NCBI GenBank assembly: GCA_951799405.1
Contig: OX637353.1
Location: forward strand, 14,322,001 to 14,386,000
Length of the DNA stretch: 64,000 nucleotides
Direction: 5' to 3'
From: Agapetus fuscipes
Taxonomy: Eukaryota; Arthropoda; Insecta; Trichoptera; Glossosomatidae
Shown here in pieces: positions 33,938 to 44,090 of the stretch (within the stretch, counting starts at the first letter, position 1; the number at the start of each line of letters is the position of its first letter). Position numbers and translations under genes: made by a program. Below the pieces are notes generated by a model, which saw only the letters and a list, made by a program, of their open reading frames with translations, was not told where the DNA came from and made no database searches.

Positions 33938-34819
33938 GGGGAGCGACATGTTATACTGATTTAAAATAATGCCTTTTTTAATTAAAAATTTACAATTTTG
34001 CCGACCAAAACATTTTTAACACGTGTGCACAGCGGTCACGCAGGCATGAATTTCAATGCAGCCAACTTTTTGGAAAGATTTTGGAGTTTCACCAAAGTTT
34101 TTTTGTTAACAACGAAAATACACTTTGAAGATCTTTGTTCTCTTTCTAGCTGAGGGCGATTTGCAGTCAAGTAAGTTGAAACGGATATAGTGTCTATTAT
34201 TGTTAAAATAGATTATAAGCCAATGGGAGTTGCAGTCATTTGACACATTCACAAATTAAAATTAAAGGCTTCGCAGTCAACTTCTTCAGGAGACAGCCTT
34301 TCTTAGATAAAATCAGCGCAGTTGTGTTTCGGTTGCATAATGCTCTCTCTTGAGATCGGCTAAAATCAAAAACGTAATACGGATCTGGCACAATTTTGAA
34401 TCTATTTTTTTCTTTCAGCGGGCAAACGTCACATTCTATGTGACTTTGGTGCTTAGCAAACCAATAACAATTTTTTTTTTTTTTTTTTCTCTAGCAACCC
34501 AGCTGTTTGACGCCACAATTTTGTTGCTTTTAGAATTTTTCCCGAGTCCATGGTATATTTTAAAAAATATGATCTTCAATTTACAAGAGGCCTTAAAAAT
34601 AATGTCAAAAATTTTAGTACAGCATCAAAACTGAAGTCAGAAGATAAAAAAAATTACAGGAGTGTCTACAATCAATAAAATGTAAAAATAATACTTCAAA
34701 GTCATTTTTTTTACCGCCAACTCATTTAAAATGTTTTTTTTTTGCTATTCGTACACAAGTACATTGTTCGGAACTTTAATAAACAAATTCAAAATGTAAA
34801 TACTACTGTACGTCCTCTG

Positions 34820-35047
34820 AGTGCTCGTTTGTCGTACGTCCATCAGAGATAATTTCACACGAGAAATGTTTGTATGTATACTGGACCAATGTGTCTTCTA
34901 AAAAACTGGAAATTGATGTTAAAAATATTTAAAAACAACTCTCTCACCATTTTTTATCTCAGCTCAGATTGTGTAGAATGCGATTTTTAAGACAATTTCA
35001 TTGAAAGATCATCTTTTAATCAGATGGCAAGTAAGCCAAACAAGCAC
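34820..35047. mobile_element. MITE, same family
   Basis: Ends AGTGCTCGTTTGTC and CCAAACAAGCACT, with the shared interior CTGGACCAATGTGTCTT and GTGTAGAATGCGAT. A run of G follows the right end. Confidence 0.75.
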
Positions 35048-35314
35048 TGGGGGGGGGGGGACGCTAAATAAAAAGTTTATATTTAAAGAGAAACTAACTG
35101 CACAGGGTATCATACTTTCACATTAAAAAAATTAAAAATTCACATCATTTTTCACATATGGAAACATCTATATCGATACTTTTAAACACTAGGTTAAATT
35201 ACATAAAAAAAAATTGGAAATAAATACAGTACCTACAATTAAAATAGCGGTGAACATTAAACATTACTTTGTACTGCCAGCATTGGAGGCATCGTTGACC
35301 AGCATTCGACCGGC

Positions 35315-35705
35315 AAGGAGTCTAGTGGTTGAACGCTGTGGACTTGCAATCGGAAAGTAGCGGATTCATTCCACAGCAGAGCATAAAGAAATATTTCAAC
35401 ATTTCAAATACATACTCAATTGTCAGAGGCATCAGTTAGTTAAAAAGAAATATGTATACCGGCCACGCTCTGACAGATTTCAGAGTAAGAGATCTATGTT
35501 TGTAAACACCGGACTATTGCTTTACCGAGTCCCTACTGTTTGCTCTTTGCTGGGTTGAAAAGATCTCATCTGCTTTTATCAAATGGTCAATCCAGCCTTA
35601 CAGAAACTGGGTCTACTTGGGAAATCAGCACTTTCTATTGCAGTAAACAAGCCCATAGAGAAGTGATGCACATCAAAACAGCGCTCACCGAATAGCTCAT
35701 CCTAA
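35315..35705 (+). repeat. SINE-A-related copy, highly diverged and interrupted
   Basis: Shows GTCTAGTGGTTGAACGCTGT (tRNA-like A-box region), a later CTCTTTGCTGGGTTGAAAAG and CATCAAAACAGCGCTCACCG. A short unrelated segment lies in between. Confidence 0.55.
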
Positions 35706-36530
35706 TATCGCCACCTCAAAGATAAAATTGAATAAGCGCCGATTCACTGATTTGAGAAATCGTAGATAAAACATTGTATTGGGTGTAACGTCTCATAGTA
35801 AGTGAACTAATTATATCGAAGCGCTCATGAAAAACTTCTAAGCTACAGGATTCTCACAGTTTTTTGTGTTTTCTCTTGTTGAAAATAGGAAAAACGGTGT
35901 ATTTATCTGAGAAACCCATGTTAGCTGAATTAGGGCCGGTCTTATAAACAAGAGACCAAATATCCGTAAGTATCTCTACAATTAACTTACGGATGGACGT
36001 TTACGGACTGATCTTACCGATGGTCGTCCTATAAAGCTTTTTTAACCGTCCGTTAGTTTTCAATAATGCACTCGTATTTTCGATGATTTTTTACGTGCAT
36101 TCATGAACATACGTCACCCGTTTGCTGTCAGAGACGAAACATAACCTAAAGTTGCTTATGGCAAATACAAAAACGACTAATACAGCCCAATTTAAATGAA
36201 TTCTACATCACTGTCGGAAGAAATTAACTTCAACAGGATAGAACGTAGAAGTCCAATGACACGCAAAACTCACCGCAAAGAAACAATGCTTTGACAGCTG
36301 ACCTAACCTCAAACCTTAACTAACCGCCCGGTATCTGTCCGAAAACCGGGGGTCGGCTGTCGGTTAGATCCGCCAGTAAAATTAAACTGAAAATTTACAA
36401 ACAAATTGTTATAATACAGAAAAACAAAATCTGTACCATGTTTCGGTTTATAAGATTTGATATTTAACAAACGGATGTTTATAAGATCGGCCCTAAGTCA
36501 CTTATTCAGTTCTACCTTTCAGGTTTCGAT
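35705..36530. mobile_element. MITE (TTAAAGGTAAAACTGAA family) split by another element
   Basis: The two halves, 35705-35934 and 36497-36530, match the unbroken copy at 51455-51670. The interruption is a separate element with its own inverted ends. Confidence 0.78.
35937..36495. mobile_element. TIR element with GGGCCGGTCTTATAAAC ends and probable TA duplication
   Basis: Left end GGGCCGGTCTTATAAAC and right end GTTTATAAGATCGGCCC are inverted, with TA on both sides. About 560 bp with no transposase. Confidence 0.78.
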
Positions 36531-36839
36531 AGTATCGTCTATTAGACTATTGGAGAATAATAAGTACCCTTTCAGTGCCAGATTGGAAGTCGTATCGTGT
36601 AAGTAAGAGGATGTTACGCTAGCTTTCACACAATCTGGCATTATTTGTGCAGCGATCTTATGCATTTCTCCACTGGATCCGGACCGTTTGAAAAGGGATT
36701 TTTAAATGCAGTTTAACATCATATAAATAATATTATAAAAAGTCATAATATTAAAAATTATCATTAATAATCAAAAGTTTTATCAAAAATAATCCATTCA
36801 CATCACTAGATTGTCTGTAATTGTTGCATACAGTCCATT

Positions 36840-36990
36840 TGCAATATATCTCCACGGTGACAGGACACAACGGCACAGTGACAAATCAACGCATGACATA
36901 ACGTCACACGACAGTACATCACAATGACAAAATATCACATGATGAAAATTCACATACCATAAGCGGCACATGAAAAAACATCACAAACAT
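36840..36990 (-). repeat. Minisatellite-family fragment
   Basis: The minus strand matches the right flank of the 5250-6340 array (CACTGTGCCGTT) and then several of its 15-bp units. Confidence 0.7.
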
Positions 36991-37013
36991 TTATTATGCC
37001 TATTATGAGCCCT

Positions 37014-37553
37014 TGACTTATAGGTTGGTATGGGGCTGTCCATATATTACGTCATTCGCATTCAGGGGGGGGAGTCTGGTCTGCGGATGATGGCAAATGA
37101 TGTACGAGTACCAAAAGTGACATCGTTCTTGTAAATACCAATTTCTACAAAATATACAAAATATTATGTAAGTAATATAACATTATTAATTATTAAGCTC
37201 ATCCATTATTACAGCAAGAGGGGGAGGGGGGGTCATTAGATAATGACTATAGGATGATTGTAAGGGGGGGGGGGGTCGAAAATCGGCCAAAATCGATGAC
37301 GTAATTTATGGACGGCCCCTATGCGGCTAACCACCCATGCTGTAGAAAATGTTCACTTTGCCAATGTAACCCCTGTTTCAGGGAAGGACGGCAGGAGTTG
37401 CAGGGTGTATGTTCATTTGAGATTCGGGTTTTTATGTTGTAGGGCCACATGCGGCAAGTTTAAGCGCGAACTTATACGTGTCTGGTTGCGAAAATGCATA
37501 TAATGTGAATCTCTAATGTTCCATATATTTTGCAACTTAGATTAGATTAGATT
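37014..37553 (+). repeat. SINE-C copy interrupted by a MITE
   Basis: The 5' part is 37014-37031 (CTTGACTTATAGGTTGGTAT) and the copy resumes at 37323 with GCGGCTAACCACCCATGCTG, ending TTAGATTAGATTAG. Confidence 0.88.
37032..37319. mobile_element. MITE with GGGGCYGTCCATA ends and 3-bp target duplication
   Basis: Ends GGGGCTGTCCATATATTACG and CGTAATTTATGGACGGCCCC are inverted. The direct repeat TAT at 37029-37031 and 37320-37322 matches one copy of TAT in uninterrupted SINE-C. The interior holds runs of G. A sister copy is at 40804-41084. Confidence 0.92.
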
Positions 37554-37699
37554 GGGCTGGCCATCTCTCCTGTAAAAAATAATACATACTATGCAATTGC
37601 CACCCCTGATTGTAGGTAAAGGCAGCATGAGTTGTAAGATTTACCAAAAATATATGTACATGTTCCATTACCTCATGTTTCTTTTGCCGTTTTTGGTAT

Positions 37700-37800
37700 T
37701 TTATATTTCATGTTACGTGATGTTTTATCATGTAATGTTCTGTCATTGTGTTGTTTTGCCACTGTGCTGTTCTATCATGGAACCCTCCTCACTACAGCAA
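37700..37800 (+). repeat. Minisatellite-family fragment
   Basis: Contains units such as TACGTGATGTTTTATCATG and the flank CCACTGTGCTGTTCTATCATG, which corresponds to 6325-6350. It ends about 65 bp from the 3' end of the cyclin A coding region. Confidence 0.7.
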
Positions 37801-37864
37801 AAGGCTCAGTTTATATTCTAGCTAATTCCTATCTAATTCTCACTGACGATGAACTGCACAGACT

Positions 37865-40800
37865 CTAGGAAGTCTCTTGACTCTCTTGACTGTTGTCCGC
37901 GGGCGCTTGGATGATGTTTTCATTGTTGAACTTCTGCTCTTCAGCGGGATACATGGCTTTAGGTTTAATGTTGGCTACCTCTTCGTACCTGTAACATACA
38001 AGTGTGATTAATTCAGAGAAATCTAAATAGCGCAAAGAAGTACAATGAGATGGTTCATAAATCTAGAAATAATGAACAGTGAACGAGGGACAAAAAAAGT
38101 GTACAAAGCATGGAAAGTTTGTAGACCAGTCTGTAGTTTAGTAGTAACGCTTCAGACTCATAAATGGAAGGTTGTGTGTTCAAATCCCGGCGGTGCACAA
38201 AAAAATACAATTTATATTTTCAAATATACTCTTCATTTGGTTGAAACTGGGTTTTGATTGAGAATTAACACTTTCTACATCGATGCGAAAGCTTGCAGAA
38301 GGCTCTTGAGGTGTGATTCACACAAAAACAGTGCTCACCAAAAAAATATTGTTATTATTACATTGTGCGTTGAATTACATATAAAGCCACAAATTCTAAA
38401 AAAACTCATACAGCAAAAGTGAAGCATATATTACTTGGTGCTCTTGTATTTGTCGGGGATAGCGCGGTGCGGCTGATCGGCAGCACCGGCGTGCACCCTC
38501 TCCAGGAGCCTGCAGCAGGGCTCAAGATCGGCGAGGCGGTACCGCGAGCTGGTGCGCAGCGCCTCCGGCCAGGCGGTGAGCGCGCAGGCGGGGGGGGCGG
38601 CGCCGCAGCCACCCAGGACAGGCGGGGGCGGGCGCTGCGGCGAGCAGTGGCAGCAGAGCAGCGTGTGGCGCGCGACCACGATGGACGAGGCGCCCAGGAC
38701 AGAGGCGGGGAACTCCAGGAAAGGCTCGGCTTCAAGCAGCGAGAGCTCGGCGACGTACTGAAATGTTGTGTGTTGTTAATGAGTAGCCCAGGTATTAACC
38801 TCCTAGGGAAGAAGGGGATGCAGGACCTCCTGGCCGTCATACCCTCACACGACGCTCTCAACGATTAATTCCGTATCTGAACCATTTAGTATTTATTTAG
38901 CCACCTGAAGATGCATACGGATTGTTCGTAAAACCGGTCGTGGAATTATAATATACTCGCCGTAATCGAATACAAAATTGTTTTTATTTTATCTATTAAA
39001 ATGAACGATTACAAAGTGAATGCCTCTACAATCAATACTAGGTAAAGAAAATCAAGCAAACAAAAACACCAAAAGGATAGCACTGACATGGGAAGCTTTT
39101 GGAAATCTAGGCTACATCCTCAATGACAAGAAAATGCCTGTTAACCTGAAACGCAGGGTCTTCAGGCTTGGAAACAAAGAGCTCGCTCAGTACAGCGCCA
39201 ACAGACTGAGTGCGTGCCAAAGAGCCATTGAAAGGAGGATGCTGGGAATTAGTCTGTCTCAGAGACAGGGCTCCAAACCAGGAGATCCGTAGACGCAGGA
39301 GGCTGATCACGTCGCAAAGCAGAACTATGACAGGTGGCATCGTCCAGTACCGGCCTAGGATGTCTGAGCGGGCAGCAGGGAAACCCTAATAGGGTAATTT
39401 CACAACATTTTAAAAAATGCATCTGCGTTTTTAAAAAATATATGTCTAGCTTAGTTTTTAAATTATAGCTCTTTAAAATTTGTATATTTTCGATTCCCGG
39501 CAAAACATCGCATTTTTTTATTTAGGCGGATATGACTTCGATGGAGCTTCGGATCTTCGGAGTGCAGGTATCGACGGACCCAGGTAGTCAGTTTGCTAGC
39601 GACGTTTGTCGTCAAAATGACGTCAAACGTCTCTAAGCTGGTCGCGCTGCGTTTTTAGCGGGATTCAAATTCTCCGCATTTTATTTTTGCAAATTATCAA
39701 TATCTTTATTTTTACTACTTAAAAAATATATTTTTGTGATCCTTGAAGTGTACTCTACACAACCATATTATTTTCAACCGTTTTCCCTACCACTGCAATT
39801 ACCCTATTGAGGTGGTTGGACGATATCAAGGGAACACAGCAGCCGACAGAAATGAGACAGAAATGCAGAGGATTAGAGGAGGCTCGCGTCCAGGAGTGGA
39901 CTGAGGAAGAGGAAGGAAGAAGATACAAACTGAATCACTCCCTAGGGTGCTGTTGTATCTTTAACTTTTAATCTTTCAACTAAACAGGGAAACATTCATT
40001 CAACATTTAAAAGGCTATTTTTCATTGAAAAAATTGTGTATTTTACCTTTTTGCATTATTTAAAAATCTGCAGCCAAGTATACAACATTGCCTTAGCTTA
40101 CCTCGATAAGCTGTTACAGGTTATAAGTCCTGTGTCTCCCACCTCATCCTGACAGTGGCCCCCTAGGTATGGGTCTTGAAGGAAATAATTTTTCTTACGG
40201 AAGAATTCACCGCCTGACCTAACCTGGTAAGGCCATGAGTTGCGCTAATAATAATAAATTCATGATTTGTATAGCGCCTTTTCATGACTCTTGGTCATCC
40301 CAAAGGCGCATGCTCATATATATGAGCGTGCAAAAAGGTGGGTCTTTAGTCCGCTTCTGAATGAGCTCTCTGGCTCCATATTAAGAAGTTTATCTAGTAG
40401 GCCTTTCCATACGGTTGGAGCAGCCACCTTGAAGGCTCAATCTCCAAAGACCGTCTTGATATTTCTCTTTGGAAACTCTATTTGGCTGCAGCATGATGCG
40501 GCTGATCGAAATGTTGAGGTCCTGTTACTTGTTGCTATCAGGTTTATGAGATATTTTGGTGCAGTCGCACACAGAGCCTTGAACACCAGCAAGCCTATTT
40601 TGAGATGGATTCGTTCCTTCATCTTCAGCCAGTGAAGAGACTTCAGGTGCAGCGTTATGTGGCAAAACTTTAAAGCGTCGTATATCAACCTTGACGCTGC
40701 GTTCAGGACTGACTGAAGTCTCTTCAGCTGCATCTGTGGCTGTCCAGCATATATTACATTGCAATAGTCGAGTCTTGAGGTTATTGAGGTTATGAGTCGC

Positions 40801-43392
40801 TAAGGGGCTGTCCATATATTACGTCATTCGCATTAAGGGGGGGGAGTCTGGTCTGCGGATGATGGTAAATGATGTACGAGTACCAAAAGTGACGTCGTTC
40901 TTGTAAATACCAATTTCAACAAAATATACAAAATATTATGTAAGTAATATAACATTATTAATCTCATTCATTTTTACAGCAAGAGGGGGAGGGGGGGTCA
41001 TTAGATAATGACTATAGGATGATTGTAAGGGGTGGGGGGGTCGAAAATCGGCCAAAATCGATGACGTAATTTATGGACGGCTCCTAAGGTTATTTCATAA
41101 AGGATGAAGCGGACCACAAAACAAGAATGTGTTCCCTCACCATGGCCAGGAAGAGGGTCTTCTGCGTGAGGCCGTTGGCGATGCAGAAGTGCGAGATGAA
41201 GGCCAGCGGCGTGGGCGTGGACAGGTCGAAGGAGAGCACCTTCAGGATGAGGTGCTCCATGCGCAGCACCTGCTGCTTGCTGTACGTGTCGTCTGTGATG
41301 TACACAAACTCACCAATGTCCGGCGGGAAGATCTCCTCATATTTGCTGAAACATTCCACAACATACAAAGTTTTGACGCATCCCAAACAACTACTGAATG
41401 GTCTCCCAACATTCAAAATATCCCTCGGCTATGTAACGTCTATAATCTATAATCTAAGTTGCAAAGATATATTACATTTGAGATTCATATTAAATACATT
41501 CCCACAAGCAGACACGTTTTATGCCGCATGTGGACCTACAATATAAAAACCCAATCTCAAATGAACATGCACCCTGCAACTCCCGCCGACCTTCCCTGGA
41601 ACAGGGGTGACATTGGCAAAGTGAACCATTTTCTACAGCATGGGTGCTCAGCAGCATACCAAACTATAAGTCAAGGAACATACACCCTCCTCACAAATCA
41701 ATTTTAAAAGATAGCAAAAAAATTGTTCCACTTACGATGCAATAAACATGGCGGCCGTGCCCACCAGCTGCAGTTTGGCCCGGACCACAGACATGTAGCT
41801 GAGGAACCTGTCGATGTAGGAGACGGAGAGGTAGAGGGTCTCCGTGTGCAGCCTGTACTCCTCGCTCACCTCCACCAGCCAGTCCACCAGGATGGCGCGC
41901 ATGGAGCCCGAGATGTCCCGCTGCTTGCTCATGTAGCCCGCCTTGGGGCGGTGCTTTAGCTGCAACATGTAACACGCACAATAACCCTTAGTCCAGCCGT
42001 ACCGTCAGACAGGCACTAATTTTGGGAACTGTGCTCTCCGGTTTGGGCGGACCCCAAACGGAATGGCAGCTGGGCCCTTGAGGTGTGACACTCTTATATA
42101 TATACCAAAGATGTAAGGACATGGAAGCAATGATACAGTCTCCACTGCAAATAAAATGCCCACAAGATCTTATTTACACAAAATGCAGATCATCCCTTTA
42201 GTGCTTGTTTGTCTTATGTCCATCTCAGGTAATTTCACATTAGGAATGTTTGTCTGTGTACTGAACTAATGTGTCTTATGAACGCTAGGAATTAATATTG
42301 AAAATACTAAAAACAGCTCTCACACTATTGTGTTTTACATTTTTTTCTTAGCCCAGGTTGTGTAGAATGTGATTCTTAAGACAATTCCATTTAAAGGTCA
42401 TCTTGAATTAAATGGTGGATAAGCCAAACAAGCACTGGGGGGGTGGGACAGGACATGAGGTGATGGCATACCTCAATCTCCCTCATGTAGTTGTAGATGT
42501 CCTCTCTGTACTCGGCCACGTGGAAGAACAGATCCCGCACCGTGATGGCTTTAGCCTTGGCCTCCTCGTCCTCGCTCACTTTACACTTGGAGACGGAGAC
42601 GGGGGAGGAGGTCACGTTCAGGCTGATGGACATGGGAGAGTCCACATTCTCGATGATCAGCTTCTTCTCTTGGAGGGGTATCCTGAAAATTATGTAAAAA
42701 AATAATTTGAGGGAGTGCTCGTGTGCTCCGCCGGGATTACTACCTTCCAATTACGAGTTCAAAGTGTTAGCCATTAGACTACGGACCGGTCATGTACCGG
42801 TTGATGTCCTAATTCTTTGTGGCAGGGCTGCTAGCTCGGACGACCTCTTTGACTCTCTATGACCGGACAAAACATCCCATACGACAAACAGTGTAAACGG
42901 TTAAATGTACGCAGGTAAATTAAACACAAACCTATGGGTGTTGAGATTGAGGACAGTCGAAGGTAGGGATTTCTCTTCCCACTTCGCAACGGGTTTAACA
43001 TTCTCCTTCGGGTTCTCTGCCTTGTCTTCGGGCTGATCTTCATACACACTGAAAGCCTCAAACTGGGCGACGGGGGGCTGCAAACGCTTGTCTGTTTTCG
43101 CAATGGCGCGACACTGCTGGTTTTCATTCTTACGGAGGTTTAATCCATTAATATGTGATTTCTACAACACAAAAATTCATAATTAGACCTTGAAGATGTG
43201 TTAAAACACGATAACAAAACAAAGTTTCATAAAATAAGAACTTACATTGGACAAGGCAGGTCGACAATGCGCAATTTGGTTGACACTTCCTAAAACTTTT
43301 CTGGGATTTTTTAGATTTTCATTGTTTTGTTTACCAGGCAAACCGCTCAAGGTTGGGTTTTCTTGGTCTTCGTGTATTTTAAACGAAGCCAT
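37865..43392 (-). CDS. CycA: Cyclin A
   Basis: Regulatory partner of Cdk1/Cdk2 in S phase and G2/M. Seven exons: 43392-43246, 43161-42932, 42682-42472, 41959-41736, 41345-41141, 38757-38435, 37988-37865. All introns are GT-AG and phases agree; the total is 487 residues plus TAG. The N terminus has a destruction-box-like R-K-V-L-G at 31-35, expected for APC/C-dependent loss at mitosis. The first cyclin box starts in exon 4 with the signature M-R-A-I-L at 216-220, then D-W-L-V-E-V and [15 protein letters not shown]; this plus F-V-Y-I-T-D-D-T-Y identifies cyclin A rather than B. Exon 6 holds the second cyclin box ([14 protein letters not shown]) and contains a very GC-rich insertion of about 25 residues with Cys, Pro, Gly and Ala, unusual for the family. 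The C terminus is [10 protein letters not shown] followed by an acidic tail. Divergent from EDEM2. Confidence 0.96.
38125..38345 (+). repeat. SINE-A copy, diverged, beside an RTE scrap
   Basis: Has CAGTCTGTAGTTTAGTAGTA, the B-box-like GTTCAAATCCCGGCGG and the CACACAAAAACAGTGCTCACC tail. At 38040-38115 lies a short RTE-like translation ([10 protein letters not shown]). Both are in the last intron of cyclin A. Confidence 0.7.
38890..39050. repeat. Inverted-end repeat (TTGATTGTAGAGGCATT family), partial
   Basis: Core with AAACCGGTCGTGGAATTATA followed by the terminus AATGCCTCTACAATCAATAC. Confidence 0.55.
39010..39935 (+). mobile_element. RTE-like LINE C-terminal part, split by a MITE
   Basis: Translation with frameshifts gives [31 protein letters not shown] and then [12 protein letters not shown]. 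The reading resumes after 39808 with R-W-L-D-D-I-K-G, so the last two blocks join once the insertion is ignored. It differs in sequence from the copies at 3918 and 26690. In intron 5 of cyclin A. Confidence 0.8.
39388..39808. mobile_element. MITE with AATAGGGTAATT ends
   Basis: Left AATAGGGTAATT and right AATTACCCTATT are inverted. It interrupts the LINE reading frame between G-K-P and R-W-L-D-D. The target duplication is unclear. Confidence 0.78.
40250..40830 (-). mobile_element. CR1/L2-like LINE, 3' part
   Basis: A 98-codon frame on the minus strand reads [38 protein letters not shown] and A-P-K-Y-L. That is a typical C-terminal third of CR1/L2 reverse transcriptase. After a break it continues A-F-K-V-A-A-P and S-G-L-K-T-H-L-F. 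Confidence 0.85.
40804..41084. mobile_element. MITE, sister of 37032-37319
   Basis: Ends GGGGCTGTCCATATATTACG and CGTAATTTATGGACGG. TAA flanks both sides (40801-40803 and 41085-41087). Lies 57 bp from the splice donor of cyclin A exon 5. Confidence 0.92.
41435..41690 (-). repeat. SINE-C copy, near full length
   Basis: Minus-strand copy ending at CTATAATCTAAGTTGCAAAG (plus-strand view) and beginning near AACTATAAGTCAAGGAACA. In intron 4 of cyclin A, 45 bp from exon 4. Confidence 0.85.
42200..42436. mobile_element. MITE with AGTGCTTGTTT ends
   Basis: Inverted ends AGTGCTTGTTT and AAACAAGCACT; same family as 33700 and 34820. It ends 36 bp from cyclin A exon 3. Confidence 0.8.
42712..42795 (-). 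repeat. SINE-A head fragment
   Basis: The plus strand shows GTGCTCCGCCGGGATTACTA and CTACGGACCGGTC, the complement of the SINE-A tRNA-like part. Confidence 0.7.
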
Positions 43393-44090
43393 TGTAAAAG
43401 AAATTTAATAGTTTTTAAGGAGTACGGAAAACCGTTGAGTGTTCGGGACCAACGGGAAGTCAGGGAATGGATGGGGATCAAATTATGGTTGGGACTCGTG
43501 CGGGCGCCTCCATTTTCACATCGGACGAAGAACTTTTAGTATATCTAGCGTGTGAGTTACAATTTAGCAGCCTAAACAGCTCGGCTAATCGAGATTTTTA
43601 ACCGAAAAGTTCGGTCAAAACGCGCGACACAGCTGAAGAACGGCCAATGTTTTCGGTTTGTTTTTGTTGTCTATGCGCACAACTTTCGAAATTTAATTTT
43701 GTATTTCGACCAATCGCGAACGTTGAAAGTTGATCACGTGACCAAACCACAATGGCCACACCACCAAAACAAAAAAACATTCCGTCATTTTCGTCGATAA
43801 AATATATTTTTCGATAATTATTCATGTAAAAAACGAATATTTTATATTATTTTTACCAAATCGTACTAAAATTTCAATATTTGAGACGCCGAAAAGGTAT
43901 TTTTGTTCAGATGAAAAATATGATTCTCTATGGTTGTTAGCATGCATTTTTTCCCCTCCATAAAAATGTAATGTCAATCGTTCGCAAATGACAGGTGTCA
44001 AAGCTTAAAATCAACATGTCAAAATAAGTTATTTATATTCACACCTCTTTAAATTCAGCGTACATTTAGTTCAAATACTTCATAATTACA
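43393..44090. promoter_or_regulatory. Shared divergent promoter region of cyclin A and EDEM2
   Basis: About 700 bp between two opposite start codons, mostly free of the repeats seen elsewhere. CCAAT boxes lie at 43644-43648 and 43710-43714. A palindromic TCACGTGA E-box is at 43734-43741. TCGCGAA at 43713-43719 is E2F-like. Partial DREF-like TCGATA occurs twice near 43794-43816. Typical CDE/CHR or ER-stress (ERSE) sites were not found. Confidence 0.55.

Noticed and set aside
38419..38868. 149-codon plus-strand ORF
   Set aside because: It is the antisense of GC-rich cyclin A exon 6, whose minus-strand reading matches a cyclin box with correct splice sites.
41127..41546. 139-codon plus-strand ORF
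   Set aside because: Antisense of cyclin A exon 5 running into an intronic SINE.
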